From contig OZ251505.1 in assembly GCA_965242795.1 (NCBI GenBank), forward strand, positions 744,001-808,000: 64,000 nucleotides of DNA, given 5' to 3'. Made by a program: the position numbers and the translations under genes. Source of the DNA: Bin18 sp965242795 (GTDB lineage Bacteria; Desulfobacterota; Binatia; Bin18). This document shows, piece by piece, positions 51,423 through 60,141 of the stretch (position 1 is its first letter; every line of letters starts with the position of its first letter). Below the pieces are notes generated by a model that ran no database searches, was not told the origin of the DNA, and was given only the letters and a program-made list of their open reading frames with translations.

Positions 51423-52736
51423 TTACGGCCAGAACATCTTGCGCGCGGCTTTCTTCAACTCGGGCTGAAAATCCGGGTGCGCAATACTGATGAGCGCCTC
51501 GGCGCGCTGGCGTTGGGTTTTGCCTTGCAGGTTCACGATGCCGAATTCGGTCACGACGTAGTCGGCGTACTGCCGGGGCGTAGTCAGCGTGCTGCCCGGC
51601 GCCAACGTCGGCACGATGCGCGACAGCGTCCCCTTGCGCGCGGTGGAGGGCAACACCATGATCGAGCGTCCGCCGGGCGAGTACATCGCACCCATCATGA
51701 ACGTCATCTGCCCGCCGATGCCCGAATACATCTGCGGTCCGAGCGATTCGGCCGCGGCCTGGCCGGTCAGGTCCAGCGACAGGGTACTGTTGACGGCGAC
51801 TTGGTGGTGCTGCGCCGCGATGGTGAGCAGGGAGTTGGTGTAGAGCACGCTGTACAATTCGAAGGCCGGGTTGTCGTTCACGAACTCCAGATCGGCGCCG
51901 CCGACCACCATCGCGGCCACGGCCTTGCCCTTGTGCGCGGTCTTGTACTTGCCGGTCGCCACGCCGCGTTTGACCAAGGCGACGTGGCTGGCGGTCATGA
52001 TTTCGCTGTGGATGCCCAGATCGTTACGGTCCATCAGGAACAGGCCGATCGCCTCGGAAATGGCGCCGATGCCCATCTGGACGGTGTCGCCGTCCCGGAT
52101 CAGGGTGGAGGCGAACTCGCCGATGACTTCGAGCGTGCCCTGCTCTTCGTCGGGCGGGGGCGGCGTGCTGACGGGAAACGGCAGGCTCTCTTCGACCAGA
52201 TGGTCGATCTCGGACACGTGGATCCAGTTGTCGCCGTGGGTGCGGATGAACGAGGGGTCCACCTCGGCCACGAAACACTCGGCCACGCGCGCCACATCCT
52301 TGTTGTACCAGAGCGCGTTGCCGAAGCTGCAATAGCCCTTCTCGTCCGGCGGCGAGACCACGCCGTAGAACACGTCCGCGTTCCAGGTGTTGGTACGGCC
52401 CTGTTCGGCCTGTTTGGCGTACTGCGGATAATCCAGCGGCAGGAAGTCCACGTAGTGCTGCTTCATGCCCTCCCGACAGCCGGCGCCGACGTAATCCACG
52501 ATGCGGTCGAACGATTCGTCGTACACCGCTTCGTTCCAGATCGGATGATCGTACAGCGGATAGCACTGGATCAGCGTCACGTCGTTCAACTCACCATTGC
52601 GCGCGGCCAAGGCGTTCAGGATCGGAATCGGCGGCTTGCCGATGTGCAGGCGGACGAGTTGGCCGGACTGCACGAGACCCGCGGCCTGCTCCGCGGTGAG
52701 TAACTTATCTTTGTATCGCTGTTGCCAAGCGTCCAT
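51423..52736 (-). CDS. acetyl-CoA hydrolase/transferase-family CoA-transferase
   Basis: A 437-residue family I CoA-transferase (4-hydroxybutyrate or butyrate:acetate CoA-transferase type). It contains VQMGIGAISEAIGLFLMDR, LGIHSEIMTASH (with the candidate catalytic Glu), GGADLEFVNDNPAFELY, MYSGIGGQMTFMMGAMYS and the C-terminal YADYVVTEFGIVNLQGKTQR. It transfers CoA between short-chain acids. The acyl substrate cannot be set. Acyl-CoA dehydrogenase and SDR genes lie nearby on the same strand. Confidence 0.9.
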   Translation of the reverse strand: MDAWQQRYKDKLLTAEQAAGLVQSGQLVRLHIGKPPIPILNALAARNGELNDVTLIQCYPLYDHPIWNEAVYDESFDRIVDYVGAGCREGMKQHYVDFLPLDYPQYAKQAEQGRTNTWNADVFYGVVSPPDEKGYCSFGNALWYNKDVARVAECFVAEVDPSFIRTHGDNWIHVSEIDHLVEESLPFPVSTPPPPDEEQGTLEVIGEFASTLIRDGDTVQMGIGAISEAIGLFLMDRNDLGIHSEIMTASHVALVKRGVATGKYKTAHKGKAVAAMVVGGADLEFVNDNPAFELYSVLYTNSLLTIAAQHHQVAVNSTLSLDLTGQAAAESLGPQMYSGIGGQMTFMMGAMYSPGGRSIMVLPSTARKGTLSRIVPTLAPGSTLTTPRQYADYVVTEFGIVNLQGKTQRQRAEALISIAHPDFQPELKKAARKMFWP

Positions 52737-52766
52737 GATGACTCCCCTGACGTTTTCACTTGGTTC

Positions 52767-53001
52767 TCAAGACGAAAGGAAGGCTCGAAGCGTTTCTATC
52801 GTCCAGTCCGCATCTCGAAGGATGCTTCGCAGAATCTTGGGGTGCAGCGTTTTGCCGGCGTGGTCAGGAACCGTGACCCTCTTGCCCTGGCCGTTTTTGT
52901 ATATTTTATGGCTTCCGCTCTGGGCGGGCGAGGAGGAATCCGTTTCTCTGCAAGGCACCGATTATCTCCGCGGCCGTCACCCGTGGGAGCCGGTCACTCA
53001 T
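52767..53001 (-). pseudogene. hicA: hicA toxin gene with a one-base frameshift
   Basis: The ATG at 53001 overlaps the hicB stop (ATGA) and reads MSDRLPRVTAAEIIGALQRN then GFLLAR before going out of frame. Dropping one base of the CCC run at 52922-52924 joins it to QSGSHKIYKNGQGKRVTVPD and KILRSILRDADW, the HicA double-stranded-RNA-binding-like core with the conserved GSH histidine. So the toxin is broken by a single base or the assembly has a homopolymer error. Loss of toxin with a kept antitoxin is tolerable to the cell. Confidence 0.8.
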
Positions 53002-53222
53002 ACCGCAATCTCTACCGCGGCCAGACTGACGTGTCGGGTGTGCGGAATGTTCTCTTCGGAAGCCGTTCTGTCTGCAACGTGCAGCCGTATGGCATCTTCG
53101 ATGTTGTCCAATGCGTCTTCATACATGTCGCCCTGCGTGTAGCAGCCTTGCAGTTCCGGGCAGAACGCAAAATACCCGTCCCCGTCTTTTTCGAGCACCA
53201 CACAAAATCGATAGGTCTCCAT
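52998..53222 (-). CDS. hicB: HicB-type antitoxin
   Basis: A 74-residue HicB antitoxin with the RNase-H-like partial fold: YRFCVVLEKDGDGYFAFCPE, LQGCYTQGDMYEDALDNIED and AIRLHVADR. The ATG at 53222 follows GAGGGACGAT; a GTG at 53243 is possible. Here hicB precedes hicA, the reverse of the locus at 58352. Confidence 0.88.
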   Translation of the reverse strand: METYRFCVVLEKDGDGYFAFCPELQGCYTQGDMYEDALDNIEDAIRLHVADRTASEENIPHTRHVSLAAVEIAV

Positions 53223-53273
53223 ATCGTCCCTCGCGTCTGTCACCGATGCTCGCCTGCCCGTTCGGTCCGAATA

Positions 53274-54038
53274 TCAGCCGACCAAGCTGTGGCCGCCGTC
53301 GACGAACAGCGTCGTGCCGGTCATGAACGTGTTGGCGTCCGACGCCAGGAACACGACCGCGGGTTTGATCTCCTTCGGGTCGCCCACGCGCTGCATGGGA
53401 ATCCGGCTGATGATCCCCTTGCCGCCCTTGGTGTCCCAGAAGTCGTGGTTCATGGGCGTGTCGAAATAGCCGGGGCACAGTGCGTTCACGCGGATGTTGT
53501 CGCGTGCCCACTCCAGCGCCAGCGTGCGCGTGAACGACACCAGCGCCGCCTTGGTCGCCCCGTAGGCCGCCATGTAGCGCGCCACGATCTTCGAGAACAG
53601 GGACGACACGTTGATGATGTTCCCCTGCTTGCGACGCGCCATTTCCGCCCCGACGTGTTTCGAGCACAGGACCGGCCCCTTGAGGTTGAGGTCCATGAAG
53701 CGGTCCCACTCGGCCTCGTCCAGGTCGCGGACGGGCGTGGTGCCGCCGATGCCGGCGTTGTTGATCAGAATGTCGATCTGCCCGAATTCGGCCATGACCG
53801 CGGCGACCATCGCCCGGATGTCGGCGTCCTTGGTCACGTCGGTGACGATCCCGACCGCGCGCCGGCCCGTGGCCGCGCGAATGTCCGCGGCGACCGCGTC
53901 GAGGTCGGCCCGTGTGCGGCTGACCAGCGCCACGTCGGCGCCGGCCTCTGCCAGGGCGTAGGCCGCCTGTTCGCCCAGCCCCTTGCTGCCGCCGGTCACG
54001 ACGGCCGTTTTTCCCGACAAGTCGAAATACGCGGACAT
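53274..54038 (-). CDS. short-chain dehydrogenase/reductase
   Basis: A 254-residue classical SDR. The nucleotide-binding motif is TGGSKGLG, the structural NNAG is in ILINNAGIGG, and the catalytic Ser-Tyr-Lys appear in NVSSLFSK and YGATKAALVSF. The C-terminal FVDGGHSLVG is typical of the FabG-like group. Oxidation or reduction of a hydroxy/keto substrate with NAD(P) is expected. It lies 20 bases downstream of the acyl-CoA dehydrogenase gene and is probably in its operon. Confidence 0.9.
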   Translation of the reverse strand: MSAYFDLSGKTAVVTGGSKGLGEQAAYALAEAGADVALVSRTRADLDAVAADIRAATGRRAVGIVTDVTKDADIRAMVAAVMAEFGQIDILINNAGIGGTTPVRDLDEAEWDRFMDLNLKGPVLCSKHVGAEMARRKQGNIINVSSLFSKIVARYMAAYGATKAALVSFTRTLALEWARDNIRVNALCPGYFDTPMNHDFWDTKGGKGIISRIPMQRVGDPKEIKPAVVFLASDANTFMTGTTLFVDGGHSLVG

Positions 54039-54058
54039 GGACGGCTCCCGGCCCGCGG

Positions 54059-55219
54059 TCAGCAGCCGAGCTGGCGGGCGATGACCATGCGTTGGACCTC
54101 GCTGGTCCCTTCGCCGATGGTCAGAATCTTGGAATCCAGGTAGAAACGCGACACGGGCGACTCGCGGACGTAGCCGGCGCCGCCGTGAATCTGGACCGCC
54201 TCTTCCGCGGCCTTGACCGCGATTTCGGACGCGGCCAGCTTGGCCATCGCCGCCTCGGTCGCGTACGGCTTGCCGGCGTCGCGCAGCGTGGCCGCGCGGT
54301 AGATCATCAGGCGGGCCATTTCGGCTTGCGTCGCCATGTCGGCCAGCTTGAACTGAATGGCTTGGTGGGACGCCAGCGGCTTGCCGAACGTCCGGCGTTC
54401 CAGAGCGTATTTCAGCGACAGGTCGAGACACGCCTCGGCCAGCGACAGCCCGAGCGTGGCGACCGAAATGCGGCCGCATTCCAACGTCTTCAGAAACGCC
54501 CGAAACCCGGCGCCCTGCTCGCCCAACAGATTCGCGCGCGGCACGCGCACGTCGTCGAAAATCTGTTCGCGGGTATCGACCGTGTGCCAGCCGATCTTCT
54601 TGTAGGGTTTGCCGACCGTATAGCCCGGCGTGCCCTTGGGAATGATGATCGCGCTGTATTCTTTCTTGCCCGCGTGCGGGCCGTCGTCCGGCGTCGCGTT
54701 GGCCGTGAGCGCGACCAAGCCGTAACTCAGCGGCGTGCCGGCGTTGGAGATGAAACTCTTGGTGCCGTTGACGACCCACTCGTCGCCTTCCAGGCGCGAC
54801 GTGGTGAGAATGTTGGCCGCGTCCGAGCCGGCCTGCGGTTCGGTCAGACCGAAGGCGCCCAGGTGTACGCCGGTCGCCAGCGGCGTCAGCCAGCGCTGCT
54901 TCTGCTCGTGGGTGCCGAAGTGGAGAAAGGGCAACGAGCCGATGGTCAGATGCGCCTGCAAGGTCGTGGCGATGGACTGATCGACCTTGCCGAGTTCTTC
55001 GACGGCCATCACCATGCCGAGCGTACCGGCGTTGCTGCCGCCGTATTCTTCGGGGATCAGCAGGCCCATCAGCCGCAGGTCGGCCAGTTTCTGGAAGACC
55101 TCGGTCGGAAAATACTCGGCGTCGAACCATTCGTCCGCGTACGGCGCGATCTCTTTTTTGGCGAAATCGCGGCACAGGTCGCGGATCATGCGGTGTTCTT
55201 CGGTCAACTCGAAATCCAT
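54059..55219 (-). CDS. acyl-CoA dehydrogenase
   Basis: A 386-residue FAD-dependent acyl-CoA dehydrogenase. It has FGLTEPQAGSDAANILTTSR (FAD contact region), GGAGYVRESPVSRFYLDSKI and the catalytic Glu context IGEGTSEVQRMVIARQLG. It would introduce an alpha-beta double bond in an acyl-CoA, passing electrons to ETF. The start ATG at 55219 matches the family (MDFELTEEHRMIRD); the longer frame is not used. Chain-length preference is unknown. Confidence 0.93.
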   Translation of the reverse strand: MDFELTEEHRMIRDLCRDFAKKEIAPYADEWFDAEYFPTEVFQKLADLRLMGLLIPEEYGGSNAGTLGMVMAVEELGKVDQSIATTLQAHLTIGSLPFLHFGTHEQKQRWLTPLATGVHLGAFGLTEPQAGSDAANILTTSRLEGDEWVVNGTKSFISNAGTPLSYGLVALTANATPDDGPHAGKKEYSAIIIPKGTPGYTVGKPYKKIGWHTVDTREQIFDDVRVPRANLLGEQGAGFRAFLKTLECGRISVATLGLSLAEACLDLSLKYALERRTFGKPLASHQAIQFKLADMATQAEMARLMIYRAATLRDAGKPYATEAAMAKLAASEIAVKAAEEAVQIHGGAGYVRESPVSRFYLDSKILTIGEGTSEVQRMVIARQLGC

Positions 55220-55419
55220 ACCGGCCTCGGTGCGTGTGCGTGAACAGCGCGATAACGGGAAGGACCGTCGTTCGGCCTGTGGCACGGACGCCCGATTCGA
55301 CGCGCGGCTACTATACCCGTTGCCCTCCCGCCGCGGTAGAGCCGTCCACGCGGCGGGTTGCCGAGTTCCAACCAGCGCGGTTATGCTTCCGGCGCGAAAC
55401 GAGCCGTTCTCCCATACGT

Positions 55420-56586
55420 ATGCTGCGCCGCGAATTCGAGACCCTCGAACAGAACGGGATCAGCCGCGTCGGGCTGCCGCGCATCGGCGATCCGTCGGTC
55501 ATTCCGCTGTGGTTCGGCGAGGGCGACCTCGTGACCCCCGCGTTCATCCGCGAGGCCGCCAAACAGGCGCTCGACGAGGGGCTGACCTTCTACAACCATC
55601 CCGCCGGCCGGCCCGATCTGCGCGAGGCCATCAAAACCTACCTCGACCGGCTGTACGGCATCGATCTCGCCGTGGACCGGATCACGGTGCCGGGTTCGAC
55701 CATGCTCGGCATTTCCCTGGCGGCGCGTATGGCCCTCGGACCGGGCGACCACGGCCTGATCGTCAGCCCGAACTGGCCCAACATCGACCGCGCGTTCCAG
55801 ATGACGGGCGCGACCTTCGACTTCGTGCGGCAGCGTCTCGAACCCGACGGCTGGCGGCTCGACCTAGACGACCTGTTCGCCGTGGCCGAGCCGGAGACCA
55901 AAGCCCTGTTTCTCAACACGCCCTGCAACCCCACCGGCTGGGTCATGCCGCGCGCCGAACAACACCGGCTGCTCGATTTCTGCCGGGCGCGCGGCATCGT
56001 TCTCATCGCCGACGAGGTGTATCACCGCCACGTCTTCGCCGGCGACGCCGCACCGTCCTTTCTATCGATTGCCGCGGCGGACGATCCGCTGATCGTCGTC
56101 AACGGCTTCTCCAAGGCATTCGCCATGACCGGCTGGCGGCTCGGCTGGATGGTCGTCCCCGCGGGCTACGGCGAACAGATGGCCGCGCTGTCCGAATGCA
56201 GCAACACGGGTGCGCCGCCGTTCATCCAGCGGGCGGGCGTTGCGGCCCTGACGCAGGGCGAGCCGTTCGTGCGCGAATTGCGCGAGCACTACCGGGCCGG
56301 CCGCGCGTCCGTCATGCGTCTGCTGGCGCCGCATCCGCGCATCGAATTGCACGAACCCGCAGGGGCCTTCTACGCTTTCCCGCGCATCCGCGGGCTGCGG
56401 TCGAGCCTCGACTTCGTGCGCGGCGTGCTCGCCGAGAAGAACGTCGGCCTCGCGCCCGGCTTCACCTTCGGTCCCGGCAACGAATCCCACGTGCGCCTGT
56501 GCTTCGCCCAATCCCGCGAGCGCCTCGAAACCGCGCTCGCCCGCATCGTCGAGTATCTCGGCGAGCACGAAGCCGACTTCGACTGA
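55420..56586 (+). CDS. class I/II aminotransferase
   Basis: A 388-residue PLP aminotransferase of fold type I. Visible: Asn170-Pro-Thr-Gly (NTPCNPTGWVM), Asp198 (LIADEVYH), and the Schiff-base Lys232 in NGFSKAFAMTGWRLGW, with a later Arg in HVRLCFAQ that binds the substrate carboxylate. It is typical of aspartate-aminotransferase-like enzymes. The frame is open further upstream, but the ATG at 55420 begins the family-like sequence. It is divergent from the acyl-CoA dehydrogenase gene. Confidence 0.9.
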   Translation: MLRREFETLEQNGISRVGLPRIGDPSVIPLWFGEGDLVTPAFIREAAKQALDEGLTFYNHPAGRPDLREAIKTYLDRLYGIDLAVDRITVPGSTMLGISLAARMALGPGDHGLIVSPNWPNIDRAFQMTGATFDFVRQRLEPDGWRLDLDDLFAVAEPETKALFLNTPCNPTGWVMPRAEQHRLLDFCRARGIVLIADEVYHRHVFAGDAAPSFLSIAAADDPLIVVNGFSKAFAMTGWRLGWMVVPAGYGEQMAALSECSNTGAPPFIQRAGVAALTQGEPFVRELREHYRAGRASVMRLLAPHPRIELHEPAGAFYAFPRIRGLRSSLDFVRGVLAEKNVGLAPGFTFGPGNESHVRLCFAQSRERLETALARIVEYLGEHEADFD

Positions 56587-56662
56587 CCGGCACCGCTATT
56601 TCCCACGTCGGAGCTATCGCCGCCCAACGAAAGGAAATTCCATACTCGAAGATCCCACCCGG

Positions 56663-56695
56663 TCGTCATTCCCGCGAAAGCGGGAATCCAGGGGA
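56663..56695. repeat. CGTCATTCC...GGAATCC palindromic repeat
   Basis: A hairpin with arms CATTCCCGCG and CGCGGGAATC around AAAG-type turn, the same family as the elements at 10205 and 22070. It lies between the aminotransferase and the flavin oxidoreductase. Confidence 0.7.
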
Positions 56696-56804
56696 TGGAT
56701 ACCTGCTTGCGCAGAGCCTGCCCCCAGCTTGAACGGGGGGTATGACGGGGAAAAATTACTTCGGGATCGTCTTGTACGTCATTCCCAAACGAAAGGAGTC
56801 CTGC

Positions 56805-57755
56805 ATGAACCGCCCCGTTCAGTTCGGTTTGTTCCAACCCCAGATCGGCCTGCCGTTTTCCATGCTCAAGGAGCGCGCCGCAGCCTGCGAGGCCGCGGGT
56901 TTCCATTCGATCTGGTTCACGGACCACATGTGGGCGCGGGGCATGGAACAGGTCGATTTTCTGGAAGGCTGGACGCTGATGTCGTCGATGGCGATGGTCA
57001 CCAGCCGGCTGCGCATCGGCGGCCTGGTGCTGTGCAACTCGTTCCGCAACCCGGCCTTTCTGGCGAAAATGGCCGCCAGCCTGGACAACATCAGTCAGGG
57101 CCGGCTCGAAATCGGCCTCGGCGCGGGCTGGATGAACGAGGAGTACGAAGCGTACGGCTACCCCTTTCCGTCCGGCGGGACGCGCGCAGACCAGCTCGAT
57201 GAGGGCGTGCAGATCATGAAGCGGATGTTCAGCGGGACGCCGGCCTCGTTCGACGGCGCGCACTACCGGGTCGCCGACGCGCACTGCAATCCCAAGCCGG
57301 TCCAACGACCCCACCCGCCCATAACCATCGGCGCGATGGCCGAGCGCAAGGGCCTCAAGATCGTGGCCGAACACGCCGACCGCTGGAACTGCCCCGCGGC
57401 CGCGGCCCACAGACTCGAACAGAAGTGGGAGGTCGTGACCAACCACTGCCGCGCGGTCGGCCGCGACCCGGGCGACATCGAAATCTCCGAACAGACCCTG
57501 GTCGTATTGGGAAAGGACAAGGCCGACTTCGACCGCAAATACCCGGCCGCGCAAAAGACGCTCGGCCGCCTCGCCAAACTGGAACGCTGCGGAGCGTGCG
57601 GCGACCCGACCGGGGTGATCAACGCGCTCAAGGAAAAGCACCGAAAAGGCGTGACCCTGTTCACCATGATGTTCAGCGACGTGGCCCAGGACGAGTTTCT
57701 GGCGACGCTGGAACTCTTCGCCGCCGAGGTCATGCCTGCGTTTCGGGACGCATGA
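56805..57755 (+). CDS. LLM-class flavin/F420 oxidoreductase
   Basis: A 316-residue luciferase-like oxidoreductase. FGLFQPQIG, GFHSIWFTDHMWARG, ISQGRLEIGLGAGWMNEEY and RPHPPITIGAMAERKGLKIV fit the F420-dependent group (TIGR03560-like), though FMN use cannot be excluded. AAAGGAG lies before the ATG at 56805. It is translationally coupled (ATGA) to the MaoC-like gene, suggesting a joint pathway on an acyl-CoA or related substrate. Confidence 0.88.
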   Translation: MNRPVQFGLFQPQIGLPFSMLKERAAACEAAGFHSIWFTDHMWARGMEQVDFLEGWTLMSSMAMVTSRLRIGGLVLCNSFRNPAFLAKMAASLDNISQGRLEIGLGAGWMNEEYEAYGYPFPSGGTRADQLDEGVQIMKRMFSGTPASFDGAHYRVADAHCNPKPVQRPHPPITIGAMAERKGLKIVAEHADRWNCPAAAAHRLEQKWEVVTNHCRAVGRDPGDIEISEQTLVVLGKDKADFDRKYPAAQKTLGRLAKLERCGACGDPTGVINALKEKHRKGVTLFTMMFSDVAQDEFLATLELFAAEVMPAFRDA

Positions 57756-58201
57756 GCCACGCACCGCCCCGCCCGTTCGACGAGATCGAGATCGGCGACG
57801 AGATCGGTCCCGTCCACAAGACGCCGACCACCGAGATGGTCCTGGCCTACGCCCGCGTGTGCCACATCACCGGGCTCAAATTCTTCTTTCACGAAAAGGA
57901 CGCGCAGCAAGCCGGTCTCAGCCGCCCCATCGTCCCCGGCCCGCTGAACGCCACGTATCTCTGCCAGATGCTCACGCACCACTTCCCGGGCTGGCGGCTG
58001 CGAACGTTCACCACCACCTTCCGCACCCCGGTCCGGCACGGCGAGACCGTCTCGCTGTGGGGCATGGTCACGGACAAGCACGCCGACGCCGGCCAACCGA
58101 CCATCTTCTGCGACCTGGTCGTCGAAAACGAGCACGGCGAGCGCGCCATCACCGGCACAGCGGTCCTGGTCCTGCCGCGGCCCGTACCCGCCGCGGGGTG
58201 A
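57752..58201 (+). CDS. MaoC-like hydratase/dehydratase
   Basis: A 149-residue hot-dog-fold protein of the MaoC / FAS1-like type. FDEIEIGDEIGPVHKTPTTE opens the domain; PIVPGPLNATYLCQMLTHHF sits where family members have the conserved gate to the substrate tunnel; FRTPVRHGETVSLWGMV follows. The usual hydratase Asp/His pair is not clear: a His is seen in YARVCHITG, but Asp is absent there. It may bind rather than hydrate an acyl-CoA. It shares the stop/start ATGA with the LLM gene. Confidence 0.82.
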   Translation: MSHAPPRPFDEIEIGDEIGPVHKTPTTEMVLAYARVCHITGLKFFFHEKDAQQAGLSRPIVPGPLNATYLCQMLTHHFPGWRLRTFTTTFRTPVRHGETVSLWGMVTDKHADAGQPTIFCDLVVENEHGERAITGTAVLVLPRPVPAAG

Positions 58202-58351
58202 CTAATCCCTCATGCAGGAAAGACGCCCGAGATTCTCTAACTCGGCTCATTCCGTCTCCACCGAATTTTCGTAGTGCCTCAATTCTCAGGCTCCAGACGC
58301 CGCCGGAGTTGACAAAGCGTAGCAATGCGCACAGTGTGTATCGAACTTCGG

Positions 58352-58546
58352 ATGAAGAGCAGAGAGATCATTCGGAGACTCCAACGAGACGGATGGATGT
58401 TGCGAAACACCAAGGGCAGCCATCATCAGTTCGTACACACCGAGAGACCCGGACGAGTCACCGTCAAACATCCCACCAAGGACGTCCCGATCGGGACCTT
58501 GCGTAGCATTTTTCGACAAGCCGGCTGGAACTGGGAGGAACACTGA
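58352..58546 (+). CDS. hicA: HicA-type toxin, intact
   Basis: A 64-residue HicA mRNA interferase: MKSREIIRRLQRDGWMLRNT, KGSHHQFVHTERPGRVTVKH and PIGTLRSIFRQAGW. The catalytic His lies in GSHHQF. The start ATG at 58352 fits the family; the frame is open to 58325. Its stop overlaps the start of hicB by one base. Unlike the locus at 52767 it appears complete. Confidence 0.92.
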   Translation: MKSREIIRRLQRDGWMLRNTKGSHHQFVHTERPGRVTVKHPTKDVPIGTLRSIFRQAGWNWEEH

Positions 58547-58956
58547 TGCGATTTCCAATCGTCGTTCACAAAGACGGGACGAGTGCATACGGGGTGACGG
58601 TGCCCGACCTGCCGGGCTGCTTTTCTGCGGGGGATTGCCTGGACGGCGCCATCGAATCCGCGCACGAAGCTATTAGCTGCCATCTCGAAGGGCTGCTCAT
58701 GGATGGGGAGAGTCTGCCCGAACAGGCGCCCCTCGAAACTCACCAAGCCAACAAGGCGTACAAAGGCGGAATCTGGGCGGTCGTGGCGGTCGACATCTCG
58801 AAGCTGTCGAGCAAGGCCAAGCGGGTGAATATCACCATGCCGGCACGGGTCCTCGCCATCGTGGACGAAGCCGCGGCCCGTGAGGGCGACACCCGTTCCG
58901 GACTGCTTGCCCGCGCGGCGCTGAGCTACGTCGAACGGCGCGCCATCCAGAACTGA
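58546..58956 (+). CDS. hicB: HicB-type antitoxin with ribbon-helix-helix C-terminus
   Basis: A 136-residue antitoxin. Residues 1-65 form the HicB partial RNase-H fold (RFPIVVHKDGTSAYGVTVPD; LPGCFSAGDCLDGAIESAHE). Residues ~90-132 form an RHH-type DNA-binding end (KRVNITMPARVLAIVDEAA then RSGLLARAALSYV), which should autoregulate the operon. It starts at the last base of hicA. Confidence 0.93.
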   Translation: MRFPIVVHKDGTSAYGVTVPDLPGCFSAGDCLDGAIESAHEAISCHLEGLLMDGESLPEQAPLETHQANKAYKGGIWAVVAVDISKLSSKAKRVNITMPARVLAIVDEAAAREGDTRSGLLARAALSYVERRAIQN

Positions 58957-59024
58957 GACTCAGCATAGAACCAAACGCTTGTTGCATTACCGCCCCTGAC
59001 TAGGAGTATGGTGCTGTGGAACGT

Positions 59025-59470
59025 TTCAGCCGCCTATTGTCAGAGGATCAACGACTGTCAGAAACGGGAACTGATGGAAGTCGGTGTGACCAGTACATAT
59101 CCGGCTGACGCCACGCTCTCGCCTCAATACCGCGGTATGCAGGTCGTGGAGGAGGTTGCCATGGGCGTTCGGCAACTTCGCGAGGGTTCAGGCCAACTCG
59201 GTCCCGTGACGCGGTGGCGCCACCAACAAGCCGAATCCCGGTAACGTGAGCAGGGCTGCAAGAAATTTCCATGCTTCTTTTGGCGTCCACGTTGACATCG
59301 GTCCCCGTGGGTAACGTAGTCACACGTAGGAGTTCGTAACAGACGTTCCAGGTGAGAAGAGCCGACGGCCGAACGTCCCGCGCTGACAAAACACGGGCGC
59401 GACATGGGTTGCGAAAAGAGGAGTCCTCATCAACTACATAGAGAAGCACGTTCGTATCGAAGACGAGCAC
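59025..59470 (-). pseudogene. vapC: decayed VapC-type PIN toxin
   Basis: The GTG at 59470 opens MLVFDTNVLLYVVDEDSSFR, the PIN start with its first catalytic Asp, and continues ALLTWNVCYELLRVTT. The family sequence then moves to another frame: TPKEAWKFLAALLTLPGFGL, LLVAPPRHGTELA, an in-frame TGA, then TLAKLPNAHGNLLHDLHTAV and TGHTDFHQFPFLTVVDPL. So one frameshift (near 59280) and one nonsense codon destroy the gene, and there may be a small deletion at the shift. The late acidic PIN residues are still legible in the shifted frame. Confidence 0.78.
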
Positions 59471-59471
59471 A

Positions 59472-59712
59472 TCATTCCTCCTCCATCACCCGGTGCAATT
59501 CGTCGCGGTTAGCGACATCGATTCGGAAACCTCCGCTTTGCCACGTTGGCAGAGGAGGTAGATCTTCCGGTTGTTTGTCGCAGGCCGCAGGCTTGGCCAG
59601 CACATACATGTGCCCCGCGTCTAAGAGCGCAGACGGCGTCATTCCATGCCGTGCTGCTTCTTCGTGCAGTCGTCTCATCAGTCCGTCGTCAATATCGAAA
59701 GTCGTCTTTCAT
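59472..59712 (-). pseudogene. vapB: VapB-like antitoxin with N-terminal frameshift
   Basis: The ATG at 59712 reads MK and then hits a shift: dropping one base after ATGAAA gives MKTTFDIDDGLMRRLHEEAA and continues RHGMTPSALLDAGHMYVLAK to the end (RDELHRVMEEE) immediately before vapC. A shorter product could start at the ATG at 59678 but would lack the N-terminal DNA-binding strand. Both genes of this pair are damaged, so it looks like an old module in decay. Confidence 0.68.
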
Positions 59713-59788
59713 GTAGAAAACCTTACGAACGGTATGTGGATACGTCAATCCAATCATAGTCGATATTTCCCATACCTGTCGTTCTCAA

Positions 59789-60140
59789 TCACTGCATTCG
59801 GCGGATAACGGCGCGGGCGTCGGTCACGGGCTGCACCGCAACCTGCTTGATGCCCACCTTCTGCATGGCCCGGGTCGCGTCGAGCACCTCGTCTTTCGTG
59901 CCCGTCAAAGTCGTGGCACGGATCATCTTTTCCATGACCAGCCGCTCGTGCTCCTTCTTGAAGTCCTGCAGATAGCCCGCATACAGCTTGAGGTGGCGCG
60001 TTTCGATCGACCCTTCGGGTTCGCGGTAGGCGTTCTTGAAGGCGACCAGGTCGTCACGCAGGTCGGCCGGCAGGTCCCTCTGGTCGGGACACGAGGACAC
60101 GAAGATGTTGCTCGACGAGGAGACGAACGGGCCGACGCCT
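59789..60140 (-). pseudogene. truncated copy of the LLM oxidoreductase gene at 63421
   Basis: A C-terminal fragment (about 110 residues) of the flavin oxidoreductase at the right edge. DNA from ~59805 to 60140 matches 63430 to ~63800 by eye at roughly nine bases in ten, with a 24-base deletion in this copy near 59815. It reads AFKNAYREPEGSIETRHLKL and IRATTLTGTKDEVLDATRAM. The match ends at the stop codon of the nuclease gene (60142), so the restriction-modification pair lies exactly between the two copies. Confidence 0.82.
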
Positions 60141-60141
60141 G

